Source: Ehretia macrophylla (lineage: Eukaryota; Streptophyta; Magnoliopsida; Boraginales; Ehretiaceae). From it: 64,000 nt of DNA. The position numbers and the translations under genes were made by a program. The notes under the pieces are model-generated. The model saw nothing but the letters and a program-made list of their open reading frames with translations. It had not been told where the DNA came from and did not search any database. The DNA is taken from assembly GCA_037974665.1 (NCBI GenBank), contig CM075771.1, positions 42,020,425-42,084,424 of the forward strand, written 5' to 3'. Below are positions 12,346-24,161 of the stretch, in pieces (position 1 is the first letter of the stretch; the number at the start of each line of letters is the position of its first letter).

Positions 12346-13293
12346 TTAATAACTATTGTTATAGGCAAACTTGGCAAGTGGTAGATGTTTCTCCCAGTTC
12401 TTCCCGAAATCCAGAACACAAGACCTAAGCATATCTTCCAGAATCTGAATAGTCCGCTTAGATTGACCGTCGGTCTGTGGATGATACGCGGTACTGAAGT
12501 TCAACTGAGTACCTAAGGTCTCCTGAAGTTTCTCCCACAAACGATAAGTAAATCGAGGATCTCTATCTGAGACAATACTAGATGGAATCCCGTGAAGTCT
12601 AACAATCTGATCCAAATAAAGATCCGTCAACTTTGTAACCTCATCTCCCATCCTCATCGAAATAAAATGAGCTGTCTTCGTCAAACGATCTACGACAACC
12701 CAAACTGCATCATTACCCCTCGGTGTTCTAGGCAAACCAGTGACGAAGTCCATCGTAATATGCTCCCATTTCCACTGTGGTATAGCTAACGGCTGAAGCA
12801 AACCTGCTGGTCGTTGATGCTCGGCTTTTACCCTCTGACAAGTCAAACATCTAGACACGAACTGAGCAACCTCCCTCTTCATGTTATTCCACCAATAATG
12901 TTGCTTCAAATCCCGATACATCTTGGTTCCACCAGGATGAATAGTGTACTTAGAATTTTGAGCTTCCTCCAGAATACCTCGCCTCAAGCCCGGTTCATCG
13001 GGAACACAAACCATGTTCCGAAACCGAAGAATACCATCCTCATGCAGTTTAAAGTCAGACTGATCATCCGTGACCTGATCCTTGATCTTCTGAAGTTTAA
13101 CATCAAGTTGCTGAGCTTCTCTGATCTGAGACAACAATAAAGGCTGAATACGGAGATGTGAACACATCACCCCAACCTGAGTCAACTCTGGTCTCAAATA
13201 AGTGAATTCCTCAAGAACCTCCCATTTCTTGACCGCTAAACAAGAAATACTCGCCTTCCGGCTAAGAGCATCTGCTACAACATTTGCCTTGCC
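12346..13293 (-). pseudogene. D1 pol fragment: integrase zinc-binding and catalytic core
   Basis: The integrase N-terminus shows the HHCC zinc-binding pattern (HPGG...LKQHYWW...CLTCQ). The core has the first Asp in ITMDFV and the second in IVSDRDPRF. The third catalytic residue, normally Glu in GQSER, reads Lys (GQSKR; codon AAG at 12457-12459), which should abolish strand transfer. The fragment ends at a TAA (12346-12348) where the intact B1 copy has the CAA of NNSYQATIG. Upstream, the frame is joined to RNase H only through a frameshift near 13290-13300. Confidence 0.88.
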
Positions 13294-13745
13294 AGTAGAT
13301 AATTGATAGAACAATTATAATCTCCAAGAAGCTCCATCCACCTTCGCTGGCGCATATTCAACTCCTTCTGTGAGAACAAGTACTTAAGACTCTTATGATC
13401 AGTGAAAATCTCGAACTTACTGCCCCACAGATAATGACGCCACTTCTTTAGTGCGAAGACAACTGCTGCCAACTCAAGATCATGAGTCGGATAATTCACC
13501 TCATAAGGCTTCAACTTCCGGGAAGCATAGGCAATAGCTCGGCCATCCTGCATAAGAACACATCCTAAGCCCTCCTTGGATGCATCACTGTAAACAACCA
13601 TTTTATTGGTCCCCTCTGGTAGAACAAGTACTGGAGCAGTAGTCAACCTCTTTTTCAACTCCTGAAACCCACTCTCACACTTCTCATCCCAATTAAAGAT
13701 AGTCCATTTCTGAGTCAACTTAGAAAGTGGCCCAGCAATCTTCAA
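13275..13745 (-). pseudogene. D1 pol fragment: RNase H
   Basis: A Ty3-type RNase H domain. The tether region [15 protein letters not shown] is followed by VVYSDAS (first catalytic Asp), DLELAAVV (Glu) and [10 protein letters not shown] (Asp). It lies in a different frame from RT upstream and integrase downstream. The RT-RNase H linker has a small deletion near 13765: the usual GLAGYYRR-type segment is missing before the FVKDF codons. The frame breaks again near 13295. Its active-site residues look intact within the fragment. Confidence 0.85.
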
Positions 13746-13833
13746 GAAGTCTTTGACAAACCTACAAAGCTACGGACCTCAGAAACATTCTCTGGCCGTT
13801 TCCAAGACATCACCACCTCAATCTTAGTGGGAT

Positions 13834-14295
13834 CTACAGAGATACCGCTTTGTGTAATAACATGGCCAAGAAAAGATATGCGTTGCAGCCAAAATTCACA
13901 TTGCTGAACTTGGCAAACAACTGATGCTCCTGCAGCTTCTGTAAGACAAGCCGTAGATGTTGCTCGTGCTCCGATTCAGATTTAGAATAGACCAAGATAT
14001 CATCAATAAAGATTACCACGAACCAGTCTAAATACGGCTGGAAAACCCGATGTATAAGATCCATGAATGCTGCTGGTGCATTAGTTAAACCAAAGGGCAT
14101 AACTACGAACTCATAATGCCCGTACCGAGTCCTAAAGGCAGACTTCGGAACATCATCCGTGCGAATCCGAAGCTGATAATACCCCTGCCTCAAATCAAAT
14201 TTAGAATAGACTTTGGCTCCCTGAAGTTGATCGAATAACTCGTCAATCAGTGGCAAAGGATACTTGTTCTTGATGGTCACCTGATTCAAACCACA
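13834..14295 (-). pseudogene. D1 pol fragment: reverse transcriptase core
   Basis: Contains [31 protein letters not shown] (first catalytic Asp), [13 protein letters not shown] and [11 protein letters not shown] (the IDD catalytic pair). The order and sequence are standard for Ty3/gypsy RT. It is cut off upstream by a TAA at 14296-14298. Downstream a frameshift near 13885 scrambles the sequence after FAKFSN; the expected RT thumb continues in another frame for ~100 nt. Not functional as it stands. Confidence 0.88.
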
Positions 14296-14355
14296 TTAAT
14301 CAATACACAACCTCAAGGTACCATCCTTCTTCTTCACAAATAAGACTGGAGCTCC

Positions 14356-15018
14356 TCAAGGTGAAGAACTCTGCTGAATGAATCCCTTTTCCAATAACTC
14401 TTGCAACTGAGTCTTCAACTCCTTCAACTCAGCTGGTGCCATCTGGTACGCTGATTTAGAAATAGGTTGAGTACCGGGAATAAGATTGATCACAAACTCC
14501 ACATCTCTCTCTGGCGGTAACCCTGGCAACTCCTCGGGAAATACATTGGGATATTCCCGAATAATAGGGACTTCCTCTAGTTGTAGCTTATCAGATGACT
14601 TGTTGATCAGATAAGCCAGATAACCCAAACACCCCTTACTCACCAACTTAACGGCTTTAGTTGCTGAGATAACAAAACTCGTCTTTGCACCTCGGTTCCC
14701 TACTACCTCAACTACTGGCTGATCTGGCAAACGGAACTGTACTACCTTGGTTCTACAGTTCAATTGGGCATCATACTTAGAAAGCCAATCCATACCCAAG
14801 ATAACATCATACCCTCGGATAGGAAATAAAATAAGGTCCGAAGGAAAATTATGCCCCTTAACATGTATTATACAATCCTTACATACTAAGCCAGTAACAT
14901 ACTTATCAGTCAAAGATGTACTAATCTCAACCACATAAGGCAATCTTTCAGGTTGCAAATTAACACGTTGCACACAAGCAGGAGTAATGAAAGAATGCGT
15001 AGCACCAGAATCAATCAC
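14356..15018 (-). pseudogene. D1 pol fragment: protease and start of RT
   Basis: Begins with the retroviral aspartic protease motif IDSGATHSF (catalytic Asp). Further along are the flap region and the ILGMDWLSKYDA segment found in these proteases. The fragment then enters the RT N-terminal region (VINLIPGTQPISKSAYQMAP, LLEKGFIQQSSSP). It ends at a TGA (14356-14358), probably from TGG, because Trp is usual before GAPV. An apparent 1-bp loss near 15017 separates it from the gag frame upstream. It lies in the same frame as the RT and integrase fragments. Confidence 0.87.
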
Positions 15019-15098
15019 ACTTTAACAAGTTGATCAAGTATAAGGAAGTTACCTTCCACAACTGCAGTCTCCTCAGGCATCTCCTCTAAGTCAACTGC

Positions 15099-15410
15099 TT
15101 AGGCCCGAGCCTGAACCCGCTGCTGCTGCTGAGGTGCACTAGCCGCAGGTCTACCCTCGTAACCCTGAGTCGCTGCCCGACCCTCAGCCCTCGAATATCT
15201 AGGGCAATCCTTCACCCTATGCTGGCTGCTACCACAACCCAAACATGTCCCTGCCTTTACCCTGCAGTCGGACTCCACATGCCCTAGGCGCTTGCAGTAA
15301 TTACACTGCGATAATGTGGCACTAACACTGCCCCTAGAAGAACCAGAAGCTGAAGAAACAGCTGAAACAGCCTGCTGCTGAGGTCTCACCATACTAGGCC
15401 TGTACTGACC
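15099..15410 (-). pseudogene. D1 gag C-terminus with two zinc knuckles
   Basis: Same frame as gag at 15567-16361, cut from it by TAG stops at 15567-15569 and 15411-15413. It carries two CX2CX4HX4C knuckles, CNYCKRLGHVESDC and CLGCGSSQHRVKDC, which bind the element's RNA during packaging. Two knuckles rather than one are seen in several Tekay-type gags. A Gln/Tyr/Pro-rich stretch lies just upstream. It ends in a TAA at 15099-15101, after which the frame continues toward protease. Confidence 0.85.
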
Positions 15411-15566
15411 CTATGACTGGGCTGGCCTATACTGAGTCTGAACCTGATATGGCCCCTGCTGAAACTGAGGCCGATAGTAACTCTGCTGACCCTGTGGCCT
15501 AAAAGAACCCTGCTGCACTGGTGGCCTGAACCCAACCTGCTGTACGGGAGGCCTATACGTGCCCTG

Positions 15567-16361
15567 CTAATACTGCGGCTGATACGGCCTCTTACTGGGC
15601 TGACTAGACACAAGCTGGTCCCCCTTTCTCTTCTCTAGTTTGGAAGCTGCCTCAAAAGCCTCGATGAAAATATCATACCGATTTAGTGCCATCACATCCT
15701 GAATCTCGGGCCTCAACCCCAACATAAATCTGCGAGTCCTCCGCTCCTCGTCTGCCACATACTCCGGTGCATACCGGGACAATCGAGTAAATGTGGCCTC
15801 ATATTGAGCCATTGTAGCATCTCCCTGGACCAAGGCTAGAAACTCTGCCTCTCTCCGTTCCCTCGCAATCCTCGGGACATACTTTGCCCGGAAAGCCATC
15901 AGAAAGGTACCCCAAACATAAGGAATACCCTGTGCCGCCCAGTTAGTCCTTACCGTGCGCCACCACTCCTCTGCCTTGTCATCTAACAAGTACACGGCAA
16001 AAGAGACCCTCTGCTCATCAGTATAGCCAAGTGGATCATAAATCTTCTCCAACTTGCTAATCCATGCCTCCGCCTTCCTATCATCCGGCTCCCCTTGAAA
16101 TCTCGGTGGATGATATCCTAAAAACTCCTTCAGGGTACCACGCCCGTGGTTACCACCCTGAATATTCAGTAGCTGAGCCTGCATAGCCTGATTCTGGGCA
16201 GCCTGCCCTGCTAATAACTGTGCCTGACTAGCCACTAACTCTGCAATCCTCTCCATTGCTGCCCCTAATCGATCATCATCCCTACCACGGCCCGGTGCTG
16301 CGTTACCCGGAGTCTCATCAGTCATCTCAGGCCTACCTCTGGTTCTCGGTCGACCGGCCAT
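15567..16361 (-). pseudogene. D1 gag (matrix/capsid part)
   Basis: Start chosen at the ATG at 16361 (MAGRPRTRGRPEMTD), about 250 nt from the primer-binding site; the upstream in-frame ATG at 16424 is less likely. 264 codons before the first stop. It contains the retrotransposon gag core: FLGYHPPRFQGEPD, EAWISKLEKI, WWRTVRTNW, FRAKYVPRIARERREAEFL and RRFMLGLRPEIQ. The product would form the virus-like particle. The TAG at 15567-15569 sits where CAG is expected in a Gln-rich repeat. The same frame resumes beyond it. Confidence 0.9.
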
Positions 16362-16614
16362 TCTACTAATCAAAGAGTTAGCACAGTTATAGCACGTAAA
16401 CAGATTATAAACAATTATTAACACCTAAACAACAAACTCATATAAAACACATAAACAAATTGTTCACATAATCACATAAGCACTTTAATCACATAATCAC
16501 TTATCACTTAATCATGTTAACACATTTTTTTCACTTTCCTTTCTTTTCATACATACTTTCATGCTAAGACCATTACCCACATTCCGAGAATACCCCGGCT
16601 GACAACTAACATGA

Positions 16615-16626
16615 GCTCTGATACCA
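16615..16626 (-). other. D1 primer-binding site (initiator tRNA-Met)
   Basis: Minus strand TGGTATCAGAGC, six bases from the LTR end (GGGCGTGACA). It complements the 3' end of plant initiator tRNA-Met, the usual primer for Ty3/gypsy elements. Confidence 0.9.
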
Positions 16627-16632
16627 CTTAAA

Positions 16633-19024
16633 TGTCACGCCCTAACTCGACCCCTCCTATAATCAGTCAGGATGCAACGGAATTTCGGCAGTATAACGAC
16701 AGTAAATAGGATACCAAGGTCCTAAACCAACCTCAATAGAACAACATACATTAACTCCACCACCAAACAACAAATAACTCCTCAATAAATACAACATACA
16801 TCATAACTATATTATACAATAATCATTCCTCGTTATACGCCTCCGTTCCAACATAATACATAAACCTTAATATACAATACAAAAACATATTGAGCCAATC
16901 TAGCAACCTAATCATAAACAAAAGAAAGGCTACTAAGAAAACATCAACTAATTCATTAACTTAACAACATCTTATACATTATAAACTACAAAGTAGATAA
17001 AAGTCTACTAAGTTAATTTACAAGATAATAAAACATGTACGACATCACGGATAAGACTCTGGAACATAGGACTCATCCACGTAAGGCACGTTTTCCACAT
17101 TCTCCTCTTCAGAAGGCACATACCCGTATTCTTGCGAAAGTACACCTGTAAGCATACAATAATAGAGAGTGAGCTTATATAAAATAAGCCCAGCGAGGAT
17201 CTGATAGATCTCGAGCAAGGTCTACTAAACTCCTTGGAAAAATCCTTTGAGTCAGTAAACACACAATAACATAAATAATACTATCATCACATAACTATAT
17301 AACCATTCAATAAAGGATACTCTAGTTGGTGTAGCTCCAAACACCATCACGGTCTCAACCATTCTTCTTGTAACTCCCCATTACTCACACACCCGAGGTA
17401 CCTCACTAGCCCCTCCCTCCATAATACCTCCGTCATGCGAGCTGGGGGTAGTCTCTGGCAGTCATGCCATTTTCAACCCGACAGCCCAACGCTGCCCGAG
17501 AGGTGGCACACACATACCAAGACTCCATAACAATCATCAATAATCAATCAATCATCAATCAATAATCATCTACTCATCAATACTAGCATCAATAATCAAT
17601 TAGACAACAAATAACTAAGTTAGATGACAAAGTAGGCCATCTAACCGAACATGCATTAAAAACACAATCAAACTCTAATTTACCTATCAACAACTCACAA
17701 TTCAATCACTCAACCTACACCCAATCAACTAAGGCACAATCTAACATTTTAAAGAAAGACAACCTAAACTTCAATTAATCATATCTTACATTCTACTAAT
17801 CCAAACAACTCCAAATCAGTTTCAACCACCCACCCATTCAACCAACTACATTAGCCCCCTCGGAAAACCACCATAACACCTCCAAATCATGTCCGATAAC
17901 CGTAAAACCCTAAGGTGTCAAGGCTGAATTTTCTGGATTTTCACCCAAACATCATAATAAAAAATTCGGCATTACAACGGCGCTACCACGTAATTATCAA
18001 ACATTTAGAAATCGACGACAATCGATTCCGATCAAGACAACTCAATTTAATCAACATTGAACAATTCAATCAAATTTAAATACCCGAAAAATAAAAATTA
18101 TGCTACAACCGATAAAAACTCGTAGTATTACAGCTAAATGATCCCTAGCATGCAAGGAGCAATAATCTAACATCAGATTAGAATTCTAACGATTCGATTT
18201 TCAATTCTATGCAAAAAATACAAAAGTTGAGTTTTGAGATCCAGAATTTTTCTCTCACCTTAGATGCGATATATGCCTAGGAATGCATGCAATGCATGCC
18301 CAACAAGCGGAATCCAAGTCGGCACGAAGTTCTACGGACAAAAACTAGGTTTTTCTTTGAATTTTTGCTTTGAAAACCTTGAAAACTCTTTCTCTTTTTC
18401 TCTCTTCTCCCTCTCGGCAATGTGTGTGTAATTGTGGGTGTTTTTGTGCTTTGTGAGTGTGTGTTGGTGATATAAGCTTATTTGGTCAACAATTAAATAA
18501 AGTCAAAGTTAGTTTAAGTTAGTATTTTTGTGTTTTCTTGACTTTAAATGCATTTTCTTGATCACCAAAGTTCAAAACATTTATTCAACACCCAAAATAG
18601 CTCAAGTAGATTATTTTTAGGTGACAAGAAGTTTTACAATCAAACAATTTCACCCGAGTCGGCTTAAAACTCGATTTTCGCAAAAGTCGGTATAAAAACC
18701 CTAATAAATTCTTAAGCCGATTTTAAAACCGTTTTCATCAAGCATAGGTCTATTAAAGTCCGTGGTTTAGGTCTAGAAGGGTTAAAAAGACCAGTTTCAA
18801 AATTTTAGCGGACGTGTTTCGAAATACTATTCACTGAAAATCGACGATAAAATTTCTGACTCCGTTTTTTATGAAAATTTCATAAATGCACATTTAGCAC
18901 GTATTAGGAGTATTGATATCAAAATTATAACATTCTAGGCCCTATAGCACATAAACAGGTCATATGCACGCAAAACGAGACAAAGCACGTAAATCAAGTT
19001 AAAACAGATAAGTGGGGTTTCACA
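16633..19024 (-). repeat. D1 LTR, 5' copy in element orientation
   Basis: 2392 bp, plus strand TGTCACGCCCTAACTCG to GGGGTTTCACA. Collinear with 9267-11658 at an offset of 7366 bp, with no large indels. The acidic micro-frame (17045-17146) and TATA box are retained. It would be the promoter copy of the element. Confidence 0.92.
17045..17146 (-). other. Acidic micro-frame after CAG|G in D1 LTR (5' copy)
   Basis: Same position and length as the frame at 9679-9780 in the partner LTR, still open, and still ending in TGA. The coding status is unproven. An open frame surviving in both decayed LTRs is suggestive, but short. Confidence 0.3.
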
Positions 19025-20182
19025 CGAATCCCTAGTAGATGTTCAACTATTACTGCCCGATAATCCCCAAGAAAAAAGCCAACTAAAGGCTCAATCAAAG
19101 GTTCTATCCAGAGGTCCAAAGAATTACCCCGCTGGTCATGAATTTCAAAGAATACCATAAGTAGTATTATACAATAAGTCTGATAGGAACTCCAAATACC
19201 AAACCTACTGAGAAACACTGAAGAAGATATCCGAAACAATGCTCCAATAAGAAAGTAGCCAAGTTTGCCCAATAAGTAAATACTAAATAATTGGCCACTG
19301 AGAATTCCATAAAATACCACTGAAAATTTCCAATCAGGGATGCCAATATCACACCAATAAAGACCGAGACACATATACCATAGATAATACTGTGCAGTAA
19401 GGTCGATTGAAATCCCAATAGCCAAATCCACCGAGAAATGCCAACAGAAGTCTCCAAAGAATACCTATTAAGAAAATCAAAGAATGTTCCAAAGAATAAC
19501 CAAATAAAACCCCAAGAGAAAGCTACTCTTTCACAACTGTTAAGCACAAAAGAGGACCTTAGAGATTCGCCAATAACCGAGCTCCAAAAGCAAACACCAA
19601 CTGCCAAATAAAGGCTAGTCAAATACTGCTTATTCCCGTCAATCCATATTACTTGGAGGGCCTGCTACTAACCACTTCTCTTCTGGGGAGGAATAAGACT
19701 TACTTACCATTTCAATAGGACATGTATGAATGCTAGGATATCACATTTATACACATGCCTTATACTATTATGCAAGCAAGTTTACAAAAGAGTTTATTCA
19801 ACAAAGTCATTCAATCACGACAATCAAGTCAAGCACAACATAATCAATTCAAATCACAACATAACCAATTCAAGACATTTCAATACATACATTACAAGCA
19901 ATACTTCAAGCAAATAACAATTCACGAGGTCGATTCGATTCACGATGCCAATTTAATAAGTCAATTCGATAGACAACTAGACATTTCGCCTTTCTTGAGA
20001 AACATTTAACACATAACACATAACTATATCACATAAGTGCATACATTCAAGTCAAGACACACAATCTCACATACAAGCATACATTTTCAAGACACACTTA
20101 ACAAGCACACATTCAAGGGTCACTACCCACCAGACCGAGGACCCTGTCCCGGCTTATGAGCTAGACAAGCTCTGATACCACC
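19025..20182 (-). other. C1 internal region, 5' part
   Basis: On the minus strand it starts GGTGGTATCAGAGCTTG next to the LTR. The middle is T/G-rich on that strand, with loose repeats of TATTCTTTGG and CTTTATTGGT types. These give hydrophobic-looking open frames (18994-19431 and 19167-19622) that I do not believe are genes. The part near 19750-20100 is AC/CA-rich. No retroviral motif was found. The CGAAT at 19025-19029 is the D1 duplication. Confidence 0.7.
20169..20180 (-). other. C1 primer-binding site (initiator tRNA-Met)
   Basis: Minus strand TGGTATCAGAGC, two bases from the LTR end (GGGGTGCTACA). It is the same primer as D1 and B1, which would let their RT machinery act on this element. 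Confidence 0.88.
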
Positions 20183-23114
20183 TGTAGCACCCCGATCCCT
20201 CACGAGACCGGGAGTTCTATTAATCGATCTAATCACAACCCAAATCCAATCCCGGGCATAATTTTCAGGGAAAACGGACAGAGTCTCCCCTGTTTCTAGG
20301 CGAAATGTAAAACCTGCAATAACATATAAGTGGACCAACACCGTGTCCAACCATAAAAAACTACCTCAAGGCCATCCAAGCCTCGGTTCTCAACAATTAA
20401 ACTCAGCAAGTATACATATATTTCCAATTTAAAAGCTAACCTATCCCTTTTCATTTTTGACAAGTACATTCAAACTAGACAATTAAACCATACTAAGCTA
20501 CTGCATAAAATAAACTATCATGCCATTCTAATTCTTTTCCTTGGGACATTACAAACATGCATTGAAGTTAAGCTATGCTAACTGACTACATAACTAGCTT
20601 ATCAATTTACCTCAACTATTTAGCTAATTTAGATTACATTTCTTTTAACAATAAATACATACAATACATAAAAGCATACATCTTGCATCTTTGATAACTC
20701 TAGCCACATAGCACGCAAGACAACTCTTCAAGCACGAACTTTCACGAAATCACGAACTTTCCAGCTAACATGGCATTTCCTGAAATGTGGTGGTGTGGAG
20801 TGAGTATACACAACACTTATACTCAGTGAGGGCGAGACAGATATTGAATTGGAGAGAAAGAAAGTCGTGCAATGCAAATAAGACAGTTAAGCAATATAAC
20901 TGATAAATAAGCAATCAAGACAAACAATCAATACAATAAGCAATTACTGAAAGCATTAACACAACCATTCAAAGCTATACCACACTCTGAAGGCTATGGT
21001 TCACTCATACGAGCAATGTACCATTTCACGAGCGATACATCAATCTCGAGCTTGATGTTGACAATGATGACAATAAGCTCGCAACCACCTTATAACTCCA
21101 GTTTGGAATACCCCAAGAGTAACCATCAATTCTACGACCCAAATCTCCCTGGGAGGCAACCCAAGCGATAAAAGGGAATAGGACACGGAGCTAGAACAAC
21201 CAACATTGGCAACCCGAGGCTACCGAGAGAGGTCAATCACTCACGCCCTGACACTATGCAATGCAAGACTTGATACAAGGCGATAAATAAGCGATAGCAC
21301 AACAATACAGAATAGAGGAGATAAACGAGATATCAAGCATTATTCAACAATTGTTAAACATTTCAATCAATAATCAACTCTAACAAGCGTAATAAGCATT
21401 AACAAGCATTTACAATCAAATAAGTAACAAGAACAACACCAACTAACATTATCAAGCAATAACAAGTATTCTATAGGCAATATAAGCATTCTATAGGCAA
21501 CATAAGCATTCTATAAGCAATATAAGCAAGTAACGACAGTTCAAACACGAAAACAACAAATATCACTATTCAATCTCTAACTTCTAAAGGCAATTACGAG
21601 CAAACGAGCTACGGGATTAGGAAACCGATTTCACTACATTCACTCAGGCACTACAAGACACGTTTCTATGTCACTAAACTTCACTTTCTTACCCGAGGCC
21701 TGAAAGTCCACCTACTACGTTTGAACTACAACTATGCTAACCTGTCGCTCAATCAACGCCACAAGAGCGCCAAAAGTGCTTCCATGCCCTCAATTGCAAA
21801 ACCCTCAACTCAATTCGAGCACGGTCAACTTTTGGTCAAACGACCCCTTTACGTTTCTTTGTCTAATTTCCAATTTTAACAAAGGCCGATCTGTTTTTAT
21901 TTCACATTTTAGCTTTCTATCATTAATGACACCTATCCAAATCAATCAATCGCAATTCGGATCGAAATCCGAAATTCTAGGGTTTACTATTCATTATTTT
22001 TTCCCAATTTCAAATACGCAGTTTCAACCGTAAAAATTGCTAAATAACTATCAAGCAATGCTCTACGAACCCTAAAGATGCATTTCCAATCAATTTCAGG
22101 CATTATAACGCATTAAATATCAAATCTAAAATTTTGAATCAAAAATCAAAATTCATAAAATATGCACAAAAGCATGAAAACCCTCACAGAGATTGAAGAC
22201 CAAGACCCGCAAGGACCCGAGCCACGACTCCCGAGCAATTCCACGCGCAATTGTAGAAGAAAATGCAAGAAAAAATCCTTTCTTTTCTCCCTATGACCAT
22301 TCGGCCATGGCAAGGGATATGGTTGGCATTTTGCAAAATGTTTTTATTGATTTTTGCCTTGTTTTATTATTTAAAAGATGACAAGGGCATTTTGGTCATT
22401 TGCAAAATCAAACTTTAATTAAAAATAGTCAAATAAGCTTATTTTGATGCCGTTAAATCTAGTTCAAGTTAAAACAATGTAATTAAATGAAAAACAACTA
22501 AAACTAGTTAAATTAAACTAAAAATATTTTTCCCTAAGTCCGAAGAATATTTCTCTAACTCTCATTTTTGAAATACTGCGATCGAACAGTTAATAATCGA
22601 TCGCTAATAAGGTGATGAGAAATAATATAAAACTTTAATTCTTTGAAAAGTAGAATAGTAGAATAGTTTAAAATTCACTCCGGCTCGGAGTTACTTTCCT
22701 CATTTATTTGAAAACCAAGTGATTTTAATGCAAGACAACCAAAACCGATTATTAAAATAATCACAACAATCGAGGTAATCAATATTCATTTAAAATAATT
22801 AATTTAACTATTTCTAGAATATTTTAAGAATTATGAAGTTAATATTAAGCTACAAATGAAAGTTAATATAAACACATAGTTAAATACAATTAAACACTAA
22901 CATTTAAGATAACACTTAATTAATCACAAGAGAAGAAATTCAATTACTATAATTATTAGAAATAGGTAATAATCTTTTAATTATTCAATATATAACTACT
23001 AAATGCTTCCAAGAGAAATATTAAAATAGTGCAAATTGGTTGATTTAACTAATTAGACATTTAATTAAATGCAGTCAAATGCTATTAAATGCATGCCGGG
23101 TTTGGGTTATTACA
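20183..23114 (-). repeat. C1 LTR, 5' copy in element orientation
   Basis: 2932 bp, plus strand TGTAGCACCCCGATCCC to GGGTTATTACA. Pairs with 5967-8922 and is slightly shorter through small indels. The only other C-family copy here is C2 at 54723-63858. Confidence 0.9.
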
Positions 23115-23509
23115 CTAGTGACTAGGTAAACTTGCTAAGTGTTGATCCTTTGGATATTGTGTGTAATTATATGTTTAGTAGGCTGCCCGTAGTTGCCCTT
23201 ATAACCCTAAATGTGATTTTGATCATTGCATGTTGACAAATAGGCCTTTCTTACATCCGAACCCACGTAGATGTTGTTGCATGTTGAATAATCTTATTAT
23301 TTGGTTACGCGGACCTTGAAATGAGTTATATGACTTGATTTACGTGCGTTACATGGCTGCCCATTTAATGTTCATATAACTACATATGCCTTTCAAGTGA
23401 AATTACTTGTCTTATCATGCATCGCTTGTTTACCTGTCAATGTGCAATCTTATGATTGTCCGGAGGCAACCTACTTTGTTGTCCTCCTAATGTGATATAT
23501 TAAAAATGT

Positions 23510-23710
23510 CATAAATGTGCATTGCATATAAGGTTGCAACCTTTCATTCTGGCATGGTAGCGTTCACGTACACCGGGCGGCATCGGGCTTGCCGGTGCAA
23601 CCGTGACTACCATTGTCCAATTCCCTCTCTCGCTTGGGGGCTAGACTTCCTCAGAGAGTTGGGTCGTAGGATTTCGGGGTACATCCGGAGTACACCCATT
23701 TGGCATGAAA
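23510..23710 (+). promoter_or_regulatory. Palindrome/GGGTCGTAG module in A1
   Basis: GTGCATTGCATATAAGGTTGCAACC is followed, ~115 bp after the palindrome, by TTGGGTCGTAGGATTTCGGG and TACATCCGGAGTACACCC. The perfect 14-bp palindrome AAGGTTGCAACCTT is 23530-23543. Equivalent palindromes are at 32461-32474 (A2), 39805-39818 (A3) and 50625-50638 (A4). B1 has the same arrangement in both LTRs, with TGGTTGCGCAACCA. It may be a structured RNA or a protein-binding element; the role is unknown. Confidence 0.5.
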
Positions 23711-24098
23711 AGTGGATGATTGAAGCTGGCCGCAACAACTGTTACTGAAAATGAACTTGAACGGTAGGAAGTAAGTGCTATGCGGGGGAAAGTGCTACAC
23801 CTAAATATGGTGGGAGCTACCTCTTGAGCCCGTATGAGCTACCTCTAGAGTCTTATACGTATCAAACCGTATCATTTTCACTATGTGTATAAGTACTCTC
23901 GCTTGGTTCCTAGAGGACCTCGGGAATGAAAGATGGGTAATTGTGTTCCTTTACCCTTATATTATGTTATGTACTTAATTGTGTTATATTCATGCTTGCA
24001 AAAGGATTTTCATAAGTTTAACCGGAAAAGGATTTCAAAACGTTATCTCTCGTTCCCCCTCGCTGAGTTCATAAGGACTCACCCTCTTTTTTGTCACA

Positions 24099-24161
24099 GG
24101 TACAGCAGATTTAGAACAGATACCCGAAGTAAATGTGCTTGTTGACGATTCCTTGGAGTGA
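24099..24161 (+). other. Acidic micro-frame after CAG|G in A1
   Basis: CTCGCTGAGTTCATAAGG, a pyrimidine run and TTGTCACAG|G precede a 20-codon open frame ending in TGA. It contains EQIPEVNVLVDDSLE. A2 (32900-32962) and A4 (51197-51259) keep the same length and stop, with several synonymous or conservative changes. A3 has a TAG in place of the CAG codon. NVLVDDS resembles NVLYVDES of the D1 frame. Confidence 0.3.

Larger units (their letters stand above)
9267..19024 (-). mobile_element. D1: complete Ty3/gypsy chromovirus (Tekay/Del-like)
   Basis: 9758 bp, flanked by CGAAT at 9262-9266 and 19025-19029. The two LTRs are both 2392 bp (9267-11658 and 16633-19024) and differ at roughly 60-70 positions by eye, about 2.7%. 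On the minus strand the order is LTR, tRNA-Met primer site, gag with two zinc knuckles, protease, RT, RNase H, integrase, C-terminal chromodomain, polypurine tract, LTR. The C-terminal chromodomain and sequence style place it in the Tekay/Del branch of chromoviruses, which typically target heterochromatin. The coding region has several stops and frameshifts, so this copy is not autonomous now. It interrupts C1 and is therefore younger than C1. Confidence 0.92.
5967..23114 (-). mobile_element. C1: non-autonomous LTR retrotransposon, split by D1
   Basis: Flanked by CTAGT at 5962-5966 and 23115-23119. Read on the minus strand, each LTR begins TGTGATAACCCGAACC or a close variant and ends GGGGTGCTACA. 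Without nested D1 the element is about 7.4 kb: two ~2.95 kb LTRs around only ~1.5 kb of internal sequence. A primer-binding site complementary to initiator tRNA-Met (20169-20180) and a polypurine tract (about 8923-8938) are in the correct places. The internal sequence shows no gag, protease, RT or integrase motif. The layout fits a large non-autonomous element (LARD-like) mobilised in trans, probably by chromoviruses like D1 that share the same primer site; that partnership is inference. It interrupts A1, so it is younger than A1. Confidence 0.88.

Noticed and set aside
18994-19622. Hydrophobic open frames of 145 and 151 codons on the minus strand in C1
   Set aside because: Two overlapping frames both look hydrophobic because the strand is T-rich with loose repeats. 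One of them also crosses the C1/D1 boundary. No transmembrane protein family is recognisable.
16615-20180. tRNA gene traces at the TGGTATCAGAGC sites
   Set aside because: Only 12 bases match the tRNA 3' end, and each lies beside an LTR. These are primer-binding sites, not tRNA genes.
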